A DNA stretch of 64,000 bases from Mycobacterium sp. 4858 (GCF_900240975.1 NZ_LT968776.1:682001-746000), one strand, 5' to 3'. Shown: positions 55,573 to 64,000, counted from the stretch's first letter. Program-made: numbers and translations. Notes: generated by a model from the letters alone, not told the origin.

Positions 55573-55992
55573 TCACTCCAGTGCGGGATCGGGCAGCCCG
55601 CACAGTTTGCACAAGGTGGCGAGCCCGTCGGGTGTGCCTGGCCAGTGCTTGGCGAGCGCCTCGGATCCCGCCTTGCGGCTGATCCAGCGCAGCACCAGGC
55701 CGACGATGATCACGTCGTCGGCGAACCCGATGACCGGGATGGCATCGGGGATCAAGTCGATGGGCGACACGACGAAGGCGATGAGCGCGACCAGCGCGAT
55801 CCGGATCCGTCGCGGCAGTTCGTCGTCGGCGGCGAGGCGTTTCAACAGCCGAAGCACATCGGGCAGCAGGCGCACCAGGTCCTGCATGTTGGCCTGGGGT
55901 TTCATCAACCAGAGGGTGATGGCGAGGATCACCCAGATCACCGCAAACGCGCTTGCGAGGCCGATCAGAATCATCCACCAGTCAGACCACAT
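55573..55992 (-). CDS. YkvA-like (DUF1232) membrane protein
   Basis: This 139-residue protein has a first helix (MILIGLASAFAVIWVILAI) and the YkvA/DUF1232 core FVVSPIDLIPDAIPVIGFAD followed by DVIIVGLVLRWI. The P-I-D-L-I-P-D motif defines the family; its function is unknown. ATG 55992 has an AGGAAG site. It is followed by a DUF732 gene on the same strand further upstream. Confidence 0.85.
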   Translation of the reverse strand: MWSDWWMILIGLASAFAVIWVILAITLWLMKPQANMQDLVRLLPDVLRLLKRLAADDELPRRIRIALVALIAFVVSPIDLIPDAIPVIGFADDVIIVGLVLRWISRKAGSEALAKHWPGTPDGLATLCKLCGLPDPALE

Positions 55993-56023
55993 CGTTCGAT
56001 CTTCCTGGACGGGGTCCCGCGCC

Positions 56024-56431
56024 CTACGCGGCGCCCGGCGTCGGCCACGGAAACATGGGCCACATCCCCGTCGGCGGCAGCGTGGGACCTGGCGGTGGCT
56101 CGGTGGTCGGTTCCCCGAGGTGCTGGGGGCAGTAGGCGGCCACCGCGCTGACCGTGAACTTGGTTGCATCGTCCACGGAAAATCCCGGGTTGCTCGCCGA
56201 CATGCTTTGGATGACGTCGGCCTGCGAGTGGCCCTGGTCCATCAGTTGGCAGGCCTTCTTCGCGACCCCGATCGCGACCGGCCCGCTCTTGACGGGAACG
56301 CCCGCCTGATCGAGCGCCGCCAGGAAACTCGCATCGGGGCCCGGCCCGTTGTTGCCGGGCGGATCGGCCTGCGCCGGAGCGGCGACGCCGATGAGGGCGG
56401 CGAAGCTCGCCAGCACGAGAAGCATCCGCAC
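56024..56431 (-). CDS. DUF732 family secreted protein
   Basis: This 135-residue protein has a signal peptide (RMLLVLASFAALIGVAAPAQA, cut near residue 23), then a DUF732 core with SFLAALDQAGV, AKKACQLMDQGHSQADVIQS and AVAAYCPQHLG (Cys pair), and a proline-rich tail PTTEPPPGPTLPPTG. GTG 56431 has AAGGA seven bases before it; ATG 56425 is also possible. The function of the family is unknown. Confidence 0.83.
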   Translation of the reverse strand: MRMLLVLASFAALIGVAAPAQADPPGNNGPGPDASFLAALDQAGVPVKSGPVAIGVAKKACQLMDQGHSQADVIQSMSASNPGFSVDDATKFTVSAVAAYCPQHLGEPTTEPPPGPTLPPTGMWPMFPWPTPGAA

Positions 56432-56546
56432 CGCTTCATCCTTGTACACAAAGCCGGTGTTGTCCTGTCGGGTGCGTCCCCCGCGATTCGGTGTGAGTTG
56501 AGGGGAACTCGGCTTAGTGTGGGTGCGGGATGAAGGACGAGTGCCA

Positions 56547-57410
56547 ATGAACATCGACGACGAGCCCGTCACCACGCTGGAAGACCTCAGGGGCGACCTC
56601 GCGCAGCGGTACCGGCGGACGCCGAGCGGCGGGCAGTCGGTGGACAGCGCCGTCGTCGAGGCGGACATGGCGGCCCTCGACCGTGACGGCTACGTCGTCT
56701 GGGAGAACCTGCTCACCGGCGAGCAGTGCCGGCAGATCCGTGAGGTCGTGCGCCCGTGGCTCGCCCACACGGGACGCAACTCCTTCGAGGGCCGGCGCAC
56801 CCAGCGCATCTACAGCCTGCTGAGCCGAACGCGGGTCTGCGACGGGCTGGTCGACAACCCCCGCGTGCTTGCGGTGCTCGATCGGCTGCTGATGCCCAAC
56901 TACCTGCTTTCGGCGTTGCAGGCCATCAACATTCAGCCCGGGGAGGCCGCGCAGCTGGCCCACCACGACGACGGCTTCTATCCGGTTCCGCGGCCACGAG
57001 AACCGTTGGCGGCGGCCACGATCTGGGCCATCGACGACTTCACCGCCGACAACGGCGCCACGGTGCTCTACCCGGGCAGCCACCGTTGGGGCAAGCGCAG
57101 GCCCGGCCCCGACGATGCGGCCGTGCCCGTCGTGATGCCCGCCGGGTCGTGCGTCTTCTTCGTCGGGACCCTGTGGCACGGCGGGGGCGCCAACAGCACG
57201 GACCGCGACCGCCTCGCCGTCACCGCCCAGTACTGCCAGCCGTGGCTGCGGCCGATGGAAGCCTTCACGTTGTCGGTACCGCGCGACATCGCCCGGACGG
57301 TTTCCGACGACATTCGCCGCATGCTCGGCTACAGCATCCACCCGCCGTTCGTCGGCGCGGTCGACGGTCTGCACCCGCTGCGACTGCTGGAAACCGGGCA
57401 GGACTCGTAA
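56547..57410 (+). CDS. Phytanoyl-CoA dioxygenase (PhyH) family protein
   Basis: This 287-residue protein of the Fe(II)/2-oxoglutarate-dependent PhyH family has the iron-binding H-x-D in AQLAHHDDGFYPV, a beta-strand YPGSHRWGK, the second His in FVGTLWHGGGANS and the 2-oxoglutarate Arg in NSTDRDRLAVTAQ. It likely hydroxylates a lipid-like molecule. ATG 56547 is used; an upstream in-frame GTG at 56541 is possible. It overlaps the convergent DMT transporter by 82 bases. Confidence 0.9.
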   Translation: MNIDDEPVTTLEDLRGDLAQRYRRTPSGGQSVDSAVVEADMAALDRDGYVVWENLLTGEQCRQIREVVRPWLAHTGRNSFEGRRTQRIYSLLSRTRVCDGLVDNPRVLAVLDRLLMPNYLLSALQAINIQPGEAAQLAHHDDGFYPVPRPREPLAAATIWAIDDFTADNGATVLYPGSHRWGKRRPGPDDAAVPVVMPAGSCVFFVGTLWHGGGANSTDRDRLAVTAQYCQPWLRPMEAFTLSVPRDIARTVSDDIRRMLGYSIHPPFVGAVDGLHPLRLLETGQDS

Positions 57411-58318
57411 GCCCCGTTCCCATCTGGCACTGAGGCCCGCGCCGGATGGCGCTGCGACTCGATCGCCTGGCTGCGGCTCAGGGCGACGGCGCTGGCCACC
57501 ATCGCCGCGACCGAGACCGGCAGCTCGAGGGCCGTCGAGCGCCCCACCGCCAGGTGTTCACCCAGCACCGCGATGCCGAGCAGGACCGCGACAACGGGCT
57601 CCCCCACCAACATGATCGGCACCGACGCCTGCAACGCCCCGGCGTGGAACGCCGAGTTCTGCACCACCGTCACGGCGACGGCCAGGCCCACCAGGAGGTA
57701 GGGAGCGGGGACCGTGAGGAGACCGTGCCAGCCGCCGACGGCATAGCGGTGCGTGCAGATCTTCGTCAAGACGGCGATCATGCCGAGCAGGACCGCCACG
57801 GCGGCGCCCAGCAACATCGCCCGCGCACGCCCGACCGCGCGGCTCGCGGCGATGACGCAGACAACCAGCAACGGCACCGTCACCGACAACGCGAGGGTCC
57901 ACGCCGGTACCGCGGGGCGGTTGTGGCCCTCGCGGGGCTGGCCGACGAGCACGAAGAGCGCCAAGGCCGCCGTCAGCAGCGTCGCCCAGCCCCATTGCGC
58001 CGCGCTGATCCGTTGGTGGCACAGCCGTGCGCTCATCGGCAGCGCGAACAGCAGCGACGAAACCAGCAGCGGCTGGACCAGAAGCAGGGATCCGTGGGCC
58101 AACGCCACGGCTTGAAAGACGTAACCGGCGACCGCTCCGACCGTGCCCGCCCACCACAACGGTTTGCGGGCCAGCGTGGTGACCATGGTTCCCGACATGC
58201 CGTCATCGGCCGGAACGTCCTGAGCGGCGCGCTGCCGGACGACGATCCCGACCGCGGCCCAGAACGCGGACAGCAACGCCGAGAAGATCGCGATCGCGTG
58301 TGATTGCACCCACCCCAT
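57329..58318 (-). CDS. DMT-family membrane transporter
   Basis: This 329-residue protein has about nine or ten helices: IAIFSALLSAFWAAVGIVV, AVAGYVFQAVALAHG, SLLFALPMSARL and VAVTVVQNSAFHAGALQASV then VGEPVVAVLLGIAVLGEHL, the last typical of EamA/DMT proteins. Its C-terminal tail is hydrophilic and overlaps the PhyH gene by 82 bases on the opposite strand. The substrate is unknown. Confidence 0.85.
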   Translation of the reverse strand: MGWVQSHAIAIFSALLSAFWAAVGIVVRQRAAQDVPADDGMSGTMVTTLARKPLWWAGTVGAVAGYVFQAVALAHGSLLLVQPLLVSSLLFALPMSARLCHQRISAAQWGWATLLTAALALFVLVGQPREGHNRPAVPAWTLALSVTVPLLVVCVIAASRAVGRARAMLLGAAVAVLLGMIAVLTKICTHRYAVGGWHGLLTVPAPYLLVGLAVAVTVVQNSAFHAGALQASVPIMLVGEPVVAVLLGIAVLGEHLAVGRSTALELPVSVAAMVASAVALSRSQAIESQRHPARASVPDGNGAYESCPVSSSRSGCRPSTAPTNGGWML

Positions 58319-58374
58319 GTCCGTTCGGGTACCCGGGACCTCGGCGACGTTAACTGCGCCGGGAGCGAACTACC

Positions 58375-59811
58375 TCATACGTCGTAGTAGAGGGCGAATT
58401 CGTACGGGGTCGGCCGGAGGTTGAACGGCGCAATCTCGTAGGTGCGCTTGTAGTTGATCCACGTCGCGATGACGTCCGGGGTGAAGACTCCGCCCTCGGT
58501 CAGGTATTCGCTGTCTTCCTCCAGACGATCGATCACCGCGGACAGCTGCGTGGGCGCCTGCGGAATCTCCGCGGCCTCCTCCGGCGGCAGCTCGTAGAGG
58601 TCCTTATCGACCGGCGGAGGCGGCTCGATCTTGTTCTTGATGCCGTCCAACCCGGCCATCAACTGGGCCGCGAAAGACAGGTACGGGTTGCCCGACGAGT
58701 CGGGGCAACGGAATTCCAGCCGCTTGGTCTTCGGATTGTTGCCGGTGATCGGGATGCGCACGCACGCCGACCGATTGCGTTGGCTGTAGACCAGATTGAT
58801 CGGCGCCTCGAAGCCGGGAACCAGACGCTTGTATGAGTTCACGGTCGGGTTGGTGAAGGCCAGCAACGACGGGGCGTGGTACAGCAAGCCGCCGATGTAG
58901 TGCCGCGCAGTGTCGGACAGGCCGGCGTATCCCGTCGGGTCGTACATCAGCGGCACGCCGTCCCTCCACAGCGACTGGTGGCAGTGCATACCGGAACCGT
59001 TGTCGCCGAACAACGGCTTGGGCATGAACGTGACGGTCTTCCCGGCCTGCCACGCGGTCTGCTTGACGATGTACTTGTACATCTGATGGTCGTCGGCCGC
59101 GTGCAGCAACGTATTGAACTTGTAGTTGATCTCGGCCTGGCCGCCGCTGCCGACTTCATGGTGGCCCTTCTCCAGGGAATAACCGGCGTTGGTCAGGTGG
59201 GTGAGGATCTCGTCGCGCAGATCGACGTAGTGATCGGTGGGGGCCACCGGAAAGTACCCGCCCTTGGGGCGGACCTTGTAGCCGAGGTTGGGGCTCCCAT
59301 CCGGCTCGGCGTCCTCTCCGGTGTTCCACCACCCGGATGCCGCGTCGACCTTGTAGAACGATTCGTTGGTGCTCGAGTCGAAGCTGACCGAGTCGAAGAT
59401 GTAGAACTCGGCCTCCGGACCGAAATAGGCGGTGTCCGCGATGCCGGAACTGATCAGATAGTTCTCTGCCTTGCGGGCGATGTTGCGCGGGTCGCGCGAG
59501 TACACCTCGAGGGTGAACGGGTCGTGCACGAAGAAGTTCACGTTCAGCGTCTTGCGAGCCCGGAACGGGTCGATGGTCGCGGTCTCCGGATCGGGCAGCA
59601 GCACCATGTCGGACTCGTGGATCGATTGGAACCCGCGGATCGAGGAACCGTCGAAGGCCAGGCCGTCCTCGAAGACGCTCTCATCGAAGGCGTAGATCGG
59701 AATTGTGAAGTGCTGCATGGTGCCGGGCAAGTCACAGAAGCGGACGTCGACGTACTCGATGTTCTCATCCTTGGCGAGTTTGAAAATATCGTCGGGCGTC
59801 TTATCGGACAC
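58375..59811 (-). CDS. glnA: Glutamine synthetase type I (GlnA1-like)
   Basis: At 478 residues this has the same length as the M. tuberculosis GlnA1 I remember. It has the N-terminal [18 protein letters not shown] and [24 protein letters not shown] and [10 protein letters not shown] metal ligands, ATP-site [11 protein letters not shown] and [10 protein letters not shown], and the adenylylation site Tyr406 in [12 protein letters not shown]. It makes glutamine from glutamate, ammonia and ATP. The neighbours are not glnE/glnA2, so this appears to be an additional GlnA1-type copy. GTG 59811 has AAGGAG. Confidence 0.95.
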   Translation of the reverse strand: MSDKTPDDIFKLAKDENIEYVDVRFCDLPGTMQHFTIPIYAFDESVFEDGLAFDGSSIRGFQSIHESDMVLLPDPETATIDPFRARKTLNVNFFVHDPFTLEVYSRDPRNIARKAENYLISSGIADTAYFGPEAEFYIFDSVSFDSSTNESFYKVDAASGWWNTGEDAEPDGSPNLGYKVRPKGGYFPVAPTDHYVDLRDEILTHLTNAGYSLEKGHHEVGSGGQAEINYKFNTLLHAADDHQMYKYIVKQTAWQAGKTVTFMPKPLFGDNGSGMHCHQSLWRDGVPLMYDPTGYAGLSDTARHYIGGLLYHAPSLLAFTNPTVNSYKRLVPGFEAPINLVYSQRNRSACVRIPITGNNPKTKRLEFRCPDSSGNPYLSFAAQLMAGLDGIKNKIEPPPPVDKDLYELPPEEAAEIPQAPTQLSAVIDRLEEDSEYLTEGGVFTPDVIATWINYKRTYEIAPFNLRPTPYEFALYYDV

Positions 59812-60022
59812 GCAACGCTCCTTAGCTTGATCGTCGGCACTGGCGTGCGAGCGTTTTGTACGCCTCGACCATTTCGCCCGCGTCACCACCGCAAGTCGAA
59901 CCTGTTGCGTCACAGAAAGTCCATGGCATCGATTCCACGGCGGCCGGCTTCCGGTGGCACTTCCCTGCGCGTTGGCCGATAGTCATATGGACCACGCAGC
60001 TGCAGCAGAAGTAGGAGTAGTC

Positions 60023-60082
60023 ATGCCACGCAACACAAACGGCGGTCGTCCGGCGACCAGCCGTGGCGATCGACGCGCGTAA
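60023..60082 (+). CDS. Possible 19-residue N-terminal frame of the potassium channel
   Basis: ATG 60023 has an AGGAG site and opens MPRNTNGGRPATSRGDRRA before a TAA. Two extra CG bases in the CGCGCG tract before the stop would fuse it to RKNRTKPHGMGEL of the channel frame. Either a leader peptide or a frameshifted true start. Confidence 0.45.
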   Translation: MPRNTNGGRPATSRGDRRA

Positions 60083-61883
60083 GAATCGAACGAAGCCCCA
60101 CGGGATGGGCGAGCTCTTTCAATTTCACCGCGAGATAATCGTCAGCGGTGACGACGCGCTGTCGAAGACGATCGCCGAGGAGCTGAGGGGCGCGGGCGCG
60201 CGAATCATCAAGATCAACACCGCCGCCGACCTGCTCGGGGCCGGGGTGCATCGCGCACGTGCCGTCGTGTGCGCGGGCCCCAATGACGCAGTGAACCTCG
60301 AAATCGCCTTGTTGGCAAGAGAGTTCAGCCCGAACGTGCGGGTGGTGGCACGGTTGGCCAACGACGTACTGCGCGAAGCGGTGGTTGCTGTCAACGGTCC
60401 CGGCGCGATCTTGGACGTCGCCGACCTCGCGGCGCCCTCGATCGTCGAGGCAGTGTTGTCACGTAACGCGCACCAATTCGACACGGCGGGTATCGAATTC
60501 GTGGTCTGGGGATCCGAGGCGCCTTACAGCGCGACGCTCCGGGAGATCTACGCCGACCTGGCACCGGTCGCGGTGGTTCACGGCAAGAATTCGCCCGCTC
60601 CCGGTGAGGTGGTGCCATGCCCCGGACGAGATCTGCGGGTCTACGCCGGCGACTGGACGTCGATGATCGGCGTGAAGGACGAATTGGAGGCCCGCGGAAT
60701 CACCTTGCCTCCCCCGGCCGCGACGCGCGCTCGCCACTCCCCGATCCGGCGGGTCATCGACGCGGCGCGCGCCATCCGAGACGAAGTGAACCCCATGCTC
60801 TTCCCCTCGCTGGCGTTCGCGCTGCTTCTCACTCTTGGCTCGACGGCCGTGGTGCGCTTCGCCTATCACAACCCCAAAATGTCGTGGATCGACGCCCTGT
60901 ACTTCGCGTCCGAAACGATCACGACGGTGGGTTACGGCGACTTCAGCTTCGCCCAACAATCCACTTCCCTGCGGCTGTTCGGCGTCTTGTTGATGTTCGG
61001 CGGCGCAAGCGTCACCGCCATCCTCGTCGCGTTCCTTGCCGACCTCCTGCTGTCGCGCCGCTTCGTCCAATCGGCCGGACTGCGGCGCGCGCGCCACATG
61101 CACGACCACGTCGTCGTCGTCGGGTTGGGTTCGATCGGGGTGCGCGTCGTCAGTGATCTCGCGGCAGCCGGATACGACGTCCTGGTCATCGAGCCGGACG
61201 ACAGCAACCGCTTCCTGCCGACCGTGGCCGAACTCGATGTGCCGGTGATCTTCGGGGATCCGACGATGCGCCAGACGCTGCAGTCGGCGCGCATCGACCG
61301 CGCCCGCGGGGTGGCGCTGGTGACGCAGGACGACATGAAGAACATCGAAACCGGGATCGTGCTGCTCGAAATGCTGGGATCCGACACGACGGTGCCCATC
61401 GTCATGCGCGTTCAAGGCCGCGCGCTGGGCACCGCGGTGCACCGGCGGTTCGGTTTCGAGAACGTGCGCTCGATCGTCGACCTGGCGGCGCCGTGGTTCA
61501 TCGGCGCGGCGATGGGCTTGCAGGTGCTCGGCACGTTCTGGGTGGGCCAGCGCTCCTTCATGGTCGGCGGGATGCTGGTGGCGGCGGGCAGCGAGCTCGA
61601 CGGGCTGCGGATGGTCGATCTGTCCACTCAGACGCGCGTCATCGCGATCACCCGGCCGGAAGGGCCGGTCAGGTTGCGCCCGCGCCGCGACGCCCGCCTG
61701 AAAGCCGGTGACACCGTCTACCTCATTGGCCCGTACCGAGAACTGATCGCGACGCTGCGCAAGGGCCAGCCTCCGCCGCTGATGACGATCAACGGCGAGC
61801 GCACCGTGGCATTGGCGGCCGCACGGTCGACGCGCCGGCCGGAGGTGCGCCCACCAAGGTGGGCGCCCGATCCGGACGGTTAA
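60063..61883 (+). CDS. Potassium channel with flanking RCK domains
   Basis: This 606-residue protein has an unusual order. An N-terminal RCK/TrkA-N-like domain (about 20-225) has its dinucleotide loop degenerate (IIVSGDDALSKT). A two-helix pore (about 245-330) follows, with the selectivity filter TVGYGDF at 288-294. Then comes an intact RCK domain with VVVVGLGSIGVRVVSDL (about 350-366), and a TrkA-C-like end. It should be a ligand-gated potassium channel. GTG 60063 lacks a clear ribosome-binding site; ATG 60105 is possible, and a start at 60023 would require a frameshift. Confidence 0.88.
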   Translation: MAIDARKNRTKPHGMGELFQFHREIIVSGDDALSKTIAEELRGAGARIIKINTAADLLGAGVHRARAVVCAGPNDAVNLEIALLAREFSPNVRVVARLANDVLREAVVAVNGPGAILDVADLAAPSIVEAVLSRNAHQFDTAGIEFVVWGSEAPYSATLREIYADLAPVAVVHGKNSPAPGEVVPCPGRDLRVYAGDWTSMIGVKDELEARGITLPPPAATRARHSPIRRVIDAARAIRDEVNPMLFPSLAFALLLTLGSTAVVRFAYHNPKMSWIDALYFASETITTVGYGDFSFAQQSTSLRLFGVLLMFGGASVTAILVAFLADLLLSRRFVQSAGLRRARHMHDHVVVVGLGSIGVRVVSDLAAAGYDVLVIEPDDSNRFLPTVAELDVPVIFGDPTMRQTLQSARIDRARGVALVTQDDMKNIETGIVLLEMLGSDTTVPIVMRVQGRALGTAVHRRFGFENVRSIVDLAAPWFIGAAMGLQVLGTFWVGQRSFMVGGMLVAAGSELDGLRMVDLSTQTRVIAITRPEGPVRLRPRRDARLKAGDTVYLIGPYRELIATLRKGQPPPLMTINGERTVALAAARSTRRPEVRPPRWAPDPDG

Positions 61884-61984
61884 CGAACGGCTAAAAGTCG
61901 AGCCAGTTCATCGCGCCCTGTTGTGATGCGCAGCACATTTGTGCTTTCTTTGTATCCGAGGTCACAAACGCGATGGGAGCTTCC

Positions 61985-62200
61985 ATGGCCGCACCCCACG
62001 GATCGAGCAAGTACGTAGTCGTTGCACCGCGCGCTAATGGAGCGGTCCATTCACATCGGATACTGCTGGCCCTGGTCGTGGTCATGGCCCTCATCGCAGC
62101 GATCACCGGAGTCGTCGTCGCCGCCTCGACGGGGCACACCACCGCCGCGCTCGTGATCGCCGTCGTGGCCGGCGGGTGGTTCTCCGCCGCCCTCTGCTAG
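61985..62200 (+). CDS. Small membrane protein, unknown function
   Basis: This 71-residue protein has two hydrophobic helices (ILLALVVVMALIAAITGVVV and TAALVIAVVAGGWFSAALC) after a basic N-terminus. I do not recognise a family. ATG 61985 has GGGAGC nearby; ATG 61973 is in frame. It is convergent with the next DUF732 gene, sharing four bases. Confidence 0.55.
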   Translation: MAAPHGSSKYVVVAPRANGAVHSHRILLALVVVMALIAAITGVVVAASTGHTTAALVIAVVAGGWFSAALC

Positions 62201-62541
62201 CTGGCGACGGCGCCGGGGCAGTACTTGATCCGGCCGAGGTCGACCCACATGTTGGCGCGCTTGGCGGCCTGCTGCGGGGTCAGCCCCGTAATGCTCTGGT
62301 TGTTCGCCTGTTGCATCGCGCCGACGATCTGAGCGCGTGACCAGCCCTGTGCCATGGCGTTGCACATCGTCTGTTCGGTCTGCATTTCGTAGTTCGGCCA
62401 GTCCGGCGGGAAACCGATCGGGTCGGCATGGGCCGCAGCGAGTGTGGCCGGCAGCGACGCCGAAGCAACGAACGCGATCACGAACGACACGGCGATGAGC
62501 AGCCTTCTCGTGATGGACGGGGGTGTGAGCGACAGTTGCAC
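62197..62541 (-). CDS. DUF732 family secreted protein
   Basis: This 114-residue protein has a long signal peptide (TRRLLIAVSFVIAFVASASL, cut near AAAHA), then a DUF732 core EQTMCNAMAQGWSRAQIVGA and NMWVDLGRIKYCPGA with the Cys pair. GTG 62541 is eight bases after GGAG; GTG 62547 would be too close. The function of the family is unknown. Confidence 0.83.
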   Translation of the reverse strand: MQLSLTPPSITRRLLIAVSFVIAFVASASLPATLAAAHADPIGFPPDWPNYEMQTEQTMCNAMAQGWSRAQIVGAMQQANNQSITGLTPQQAAKRANMWVDLGRIKYCPGAVAS

Positions 62542-62794
62542 GGACACTTCTCCTCGATTCAGCGCCTCGATGATTCGGAGGCTCGACAAGCGGTGGCCCC
62601 CGTTCATCAATGGTAGGGCTTGGGTGCGTTGACCGGGCCAGAAGCCGGGCACGGAGTCAACGCGCGCGTTCGGTTCGGTGCGCCTATCACCGCCATGTGG
62701 ACAGAAACCGTTCCGGCGGCCGTCTTGCGGCGCCCCCGGCCGGCCATGCGAGGCTACGTCGTGTTGACGAGCGAACCGTCGCTAAGGAGGCAAG

Positions 62795-63748
62795 GTGAGA
62801 GCCCTGGTTGCGGGCGCCGCGGGCTTCCTGGGGTTCCACCTCTGCGATCGGCTCCGCCGCGACGGCATGGAGGTCGTCGGGCTGGACAACTTCTGCACCG
62901 GCAGCCGCGCGAACGTGCAGCGACTCGCGGGCGATCCGGGCTTCAGCTTCTTCGAGCACGACATCACCCGGCCGGTCGGCTCGGCCGTCTCGGGTCCGCT
63001 GGACGTCATCTTCAACATGGCGTGCCCGGGCTCGCCCCGGGCCTACCAGCGGGATCCGTTGTCCACGCTGGACACCAACTACGTCGGGACCAGGAACCTG
63101 CTGGAGTTGGCGCGCGAATCGGGGGCGACCATTCTTCAGGCGTCCACCAGCGAGGTGTACGGGGATCCGGCAATCCATCCGCAGGCCGAAAGCTACTGGG
63201 GCAACGTCAATTGCTTCGGCGCGCGCGGATGTTACGAAGAGGGCAAGCGAGTCGCCGAGACGCTGATGCTCGAGTACGCGCGCCGCTATGGTGTCCCCAT
63301 CAAGGTCGTCCGCATCTTCAACACCTACGGTCCGGGGATGGATATCGAGGACGGGCGGATCATCTCGACGTTCATCGTCCAGGCGCTGCGCGGCGACCCG
63401 ATCACCATCTTCGGTGACGGCAGCCAGACGCGGTCCTTTTGCTACGTCGACGATCTCGTCGACGGGCTCGTGAAGATGGCGGTGAGCGAACCCTCCTTCA
63501 CCGGGCCCGTAAACCTCGGCAGTCCAGCCGAACTCACCGTCCTCGAAACAGCGACCATGATCAGGGAAAGGACCGGATCCACCTCGCCGACCGTCTTCAA
63601 GCCGCTGCCCCCGGACGACCCGAAGAGGCGCAAGCCGGACATCTCTCTCGCCGAGTCCAGCCTCGGCTGGCGCCCACGCGTCCCGTTCGAGCAGGGGCTC
63701 GAGCGGACGATCGACTATTTCAGATCGAAAGTGGGCCTCCCGCGATGA
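62795..63748 (+). CDS. NAD-dependent epimerase/dehydratase (UXS-like)
   Basis: This 317-residue extended SDR has the NAD motif AGAAGFLGFHLCDRL, catalytic Ser/Thr in QASTSEVYGDP and Tyr-Lys in GCYEEGKRVAE. The segments VRIFNTYGPGMDIEDGRIIS and GDGSQTRSFCYVDDLVDG match UDP-glucuronate decarboxylases (UXS), though Ala/Cys substitutions (NMACPGSPRAYQRDP) leave the exact product open. GTG 62795 has AAGGAGG. The next gene is a glycosyltransferase coupled by ATGA, so the two likely make and transfer a sugar. Confidence 0.9.
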   Translation: MRALVAGAAGFLGFHLCDRLRRDGMEVVGLDNFCTGSRANVQRLAGDPGFSFFEHDITRPVGSAVSGPLDVIFNMACPGSPRAYQRDPLSTLDTNYVGTRNLLELARESGATILQASTSEVYGDPAIHPQAESYWGNVNCFGARGCYEEGKRVAETLMLEYARRYGVPIKVVRIFNTYGPGMDIEDGRIISTFIVQALRGDPITIFGDGSQTRSFCYVDDLVDGLVKMAVSEPSFTGPVNLGSPAELTVLETATMIRERTGSTSPTVFKPLPPDDPKRRKPDISLAESSLGWRPRVPFEQGLERTIDYFRSKVGLPR

Positions 63749-64000
63749 GATTCGTGCTGGCAACGCTGGGAACTCGCGGCGACATCGAGCCGTGCGCCAC
63801 CATCGCCCGGGAACTGCAACGCAGGGGCCACGACGTGCTGATGGCGGTCCCGCCCAACTACGTCGGCTTCATCGAGTCGGCGGGCCTCACCGCGGTCTCC
63901 CACGGCCCCGACCAGGTGCGGCAGAACGCAGAAATCGCACGCAAATACGGGCCGACGCCGAATCCTGTTGCCATGGCGTGGGAAATCTTCCGGGACATCA
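63745..64000 (+). CDS. GT1-type glycosyltransferase, N-terminal part
   Basis: 85 codons are visible before the window ends: MRFVLATLGTRGDIEPCATI then ARELQRRGHDVLMAVPPNYV, the classic N-terminal Rossmann half of UDP-glycosyltransferases such as those acting on glycopeptidolipid or rhamnosyl lipids (GTRGDIEP motif). The start overlaps the epimerase stop (ATGA), so it is co-translated. The acceptor is unknown. Confidence 0.88.
   Translation, partial: MRFVLATLGTRGDIEPCATIARELQRRGHDVLMAVPPNYVGFIESAGLTAVSHGPDQVRQNAEIARKYGPTPNPVAMAWEIFRDI

Noticed and set aside
59812..60022. GlnR-type box before glnA
   Set aside because: GTCAC and GAAC are present near 59,895 but with a 10-base spacer instead of six, so the pattern does not fit.

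Overview
This window is high-GC actinobacterial DNA and almost certainly comes from a Mycobacterium, most likely a slow-growing non-tuberculous species. The evidence is a full mce operon with YrbE permeases and Mce-associated proteins, an MmpS/MmpL pair, an MspA-type porin, several DUF732 secreted proteins, LLM-class (F420-type) oxidoreductases, an NDMA-dependent alcohol dehydrogenase, a 13E12-family HNH gene under a perfect mycobacterial SOS box, and many leaderless starts with TANNNT 6-8 bases before the start codon. From memory, the order mmr ... pgmA - crcB - crcB - LLM - DUF488 - 13E12 - CitE-like matches the Rv3065-Rv3075c neighbourhood of M. tuberculosis, but here about 16 kb of other genes lies between mmr and pgmA. 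No insertion sequence, prophage or CRISPR array was seen.

Layout. 1-11,404 (minus): a lipid-importer operon yrbEA-yrbEB-mceA-B-C-D-E-F followed by two Mce-associated genes. Most junctions are ATGA or GTGA overlaps. It is preceded by a coupled trio (SpoIIAA-like, CAP, DUF732). 11.5-15.3 kb: an Hsp70-like protein, a nitroreductase, a stand-alone cyclic-nucleotide-binding protein, an SDR, and the C-terminal relic of an acyl-CoA synthetase. 15.3-21.7 kb: an oxidation module (P450, nicotinoprotein alcohol dehydrogenase, aldehyde dehydrogenase), then a divergent histidine kinase/response regulator pair and a 3Fe-4S ferredoxin. 21.9-27.2 kb: an AdhE fusion enzyme, an MspA porin, DoxX and the Mmr efflux pump. 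27.2-37.2 kb: an Asp-nucleophile alpha/beta hydrolase, glycogen phosphorylase, membrane proteins, and mmpS-mmpL behind a near-perfect palindromic operator.

37.2-42.2 kb: an SDR, a HicB-like protein, and a coupled operon of a PF10118 protein, a ferredoxin and a ferredoxin reductase. The PF10118 protein carries a complete E...ExxH...E...ExxH pattern, which suggests a ferredoxin-fed diiron oxygenase rather than a hydrolase. A Tat-exported Rv2525c-like protein follows, lying between a tRNA 3'-end relic and an intact tRNA-Ala(GGC). 42.2-51 kb: an MFS pump, phosphoglucomutase, a fluoride-channel pair, an MbtK-like acyltransferase, an LLM enzyme, DUF488, a frameshifted SOS-controlled HNH gene, a DsbA-like protein and a CitE-like protein. 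51-58.3 kb: a four-helix (ferritin-like) protein divergent from a hemerythrin with a SigF-type promoter, SelO, a second LLM enzyme, small membrane and secreted proteins, a PhyH dioxygenase and a DMT transporter. 58.3-64 kb: a GlnA1-type glutamine synthetase outside its usual context, an RCK-pore-RCK potassium channel with a possible frameshift at its start, a UXS-like nucleotide-sugar enzyme, and the beginning of a glycosyltransferase.

The main themes are lipid and porin-mediated uptake, oxidation chemistry (P450, ADH, ALDH, ferredoxins, LLM and diiron enzymes), stress defence (SigF hemerythrin, SOS gene, SelO) and efflux. All family names are from recognising motifs; no database search was run. 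No gene-free stretch exceeds about 300 bases. The largest gaps are 59,812-60,022, 51,947-52,196, 62,542-62,794 and 31,484-31,730, and they hold only promoters or relics where noted.
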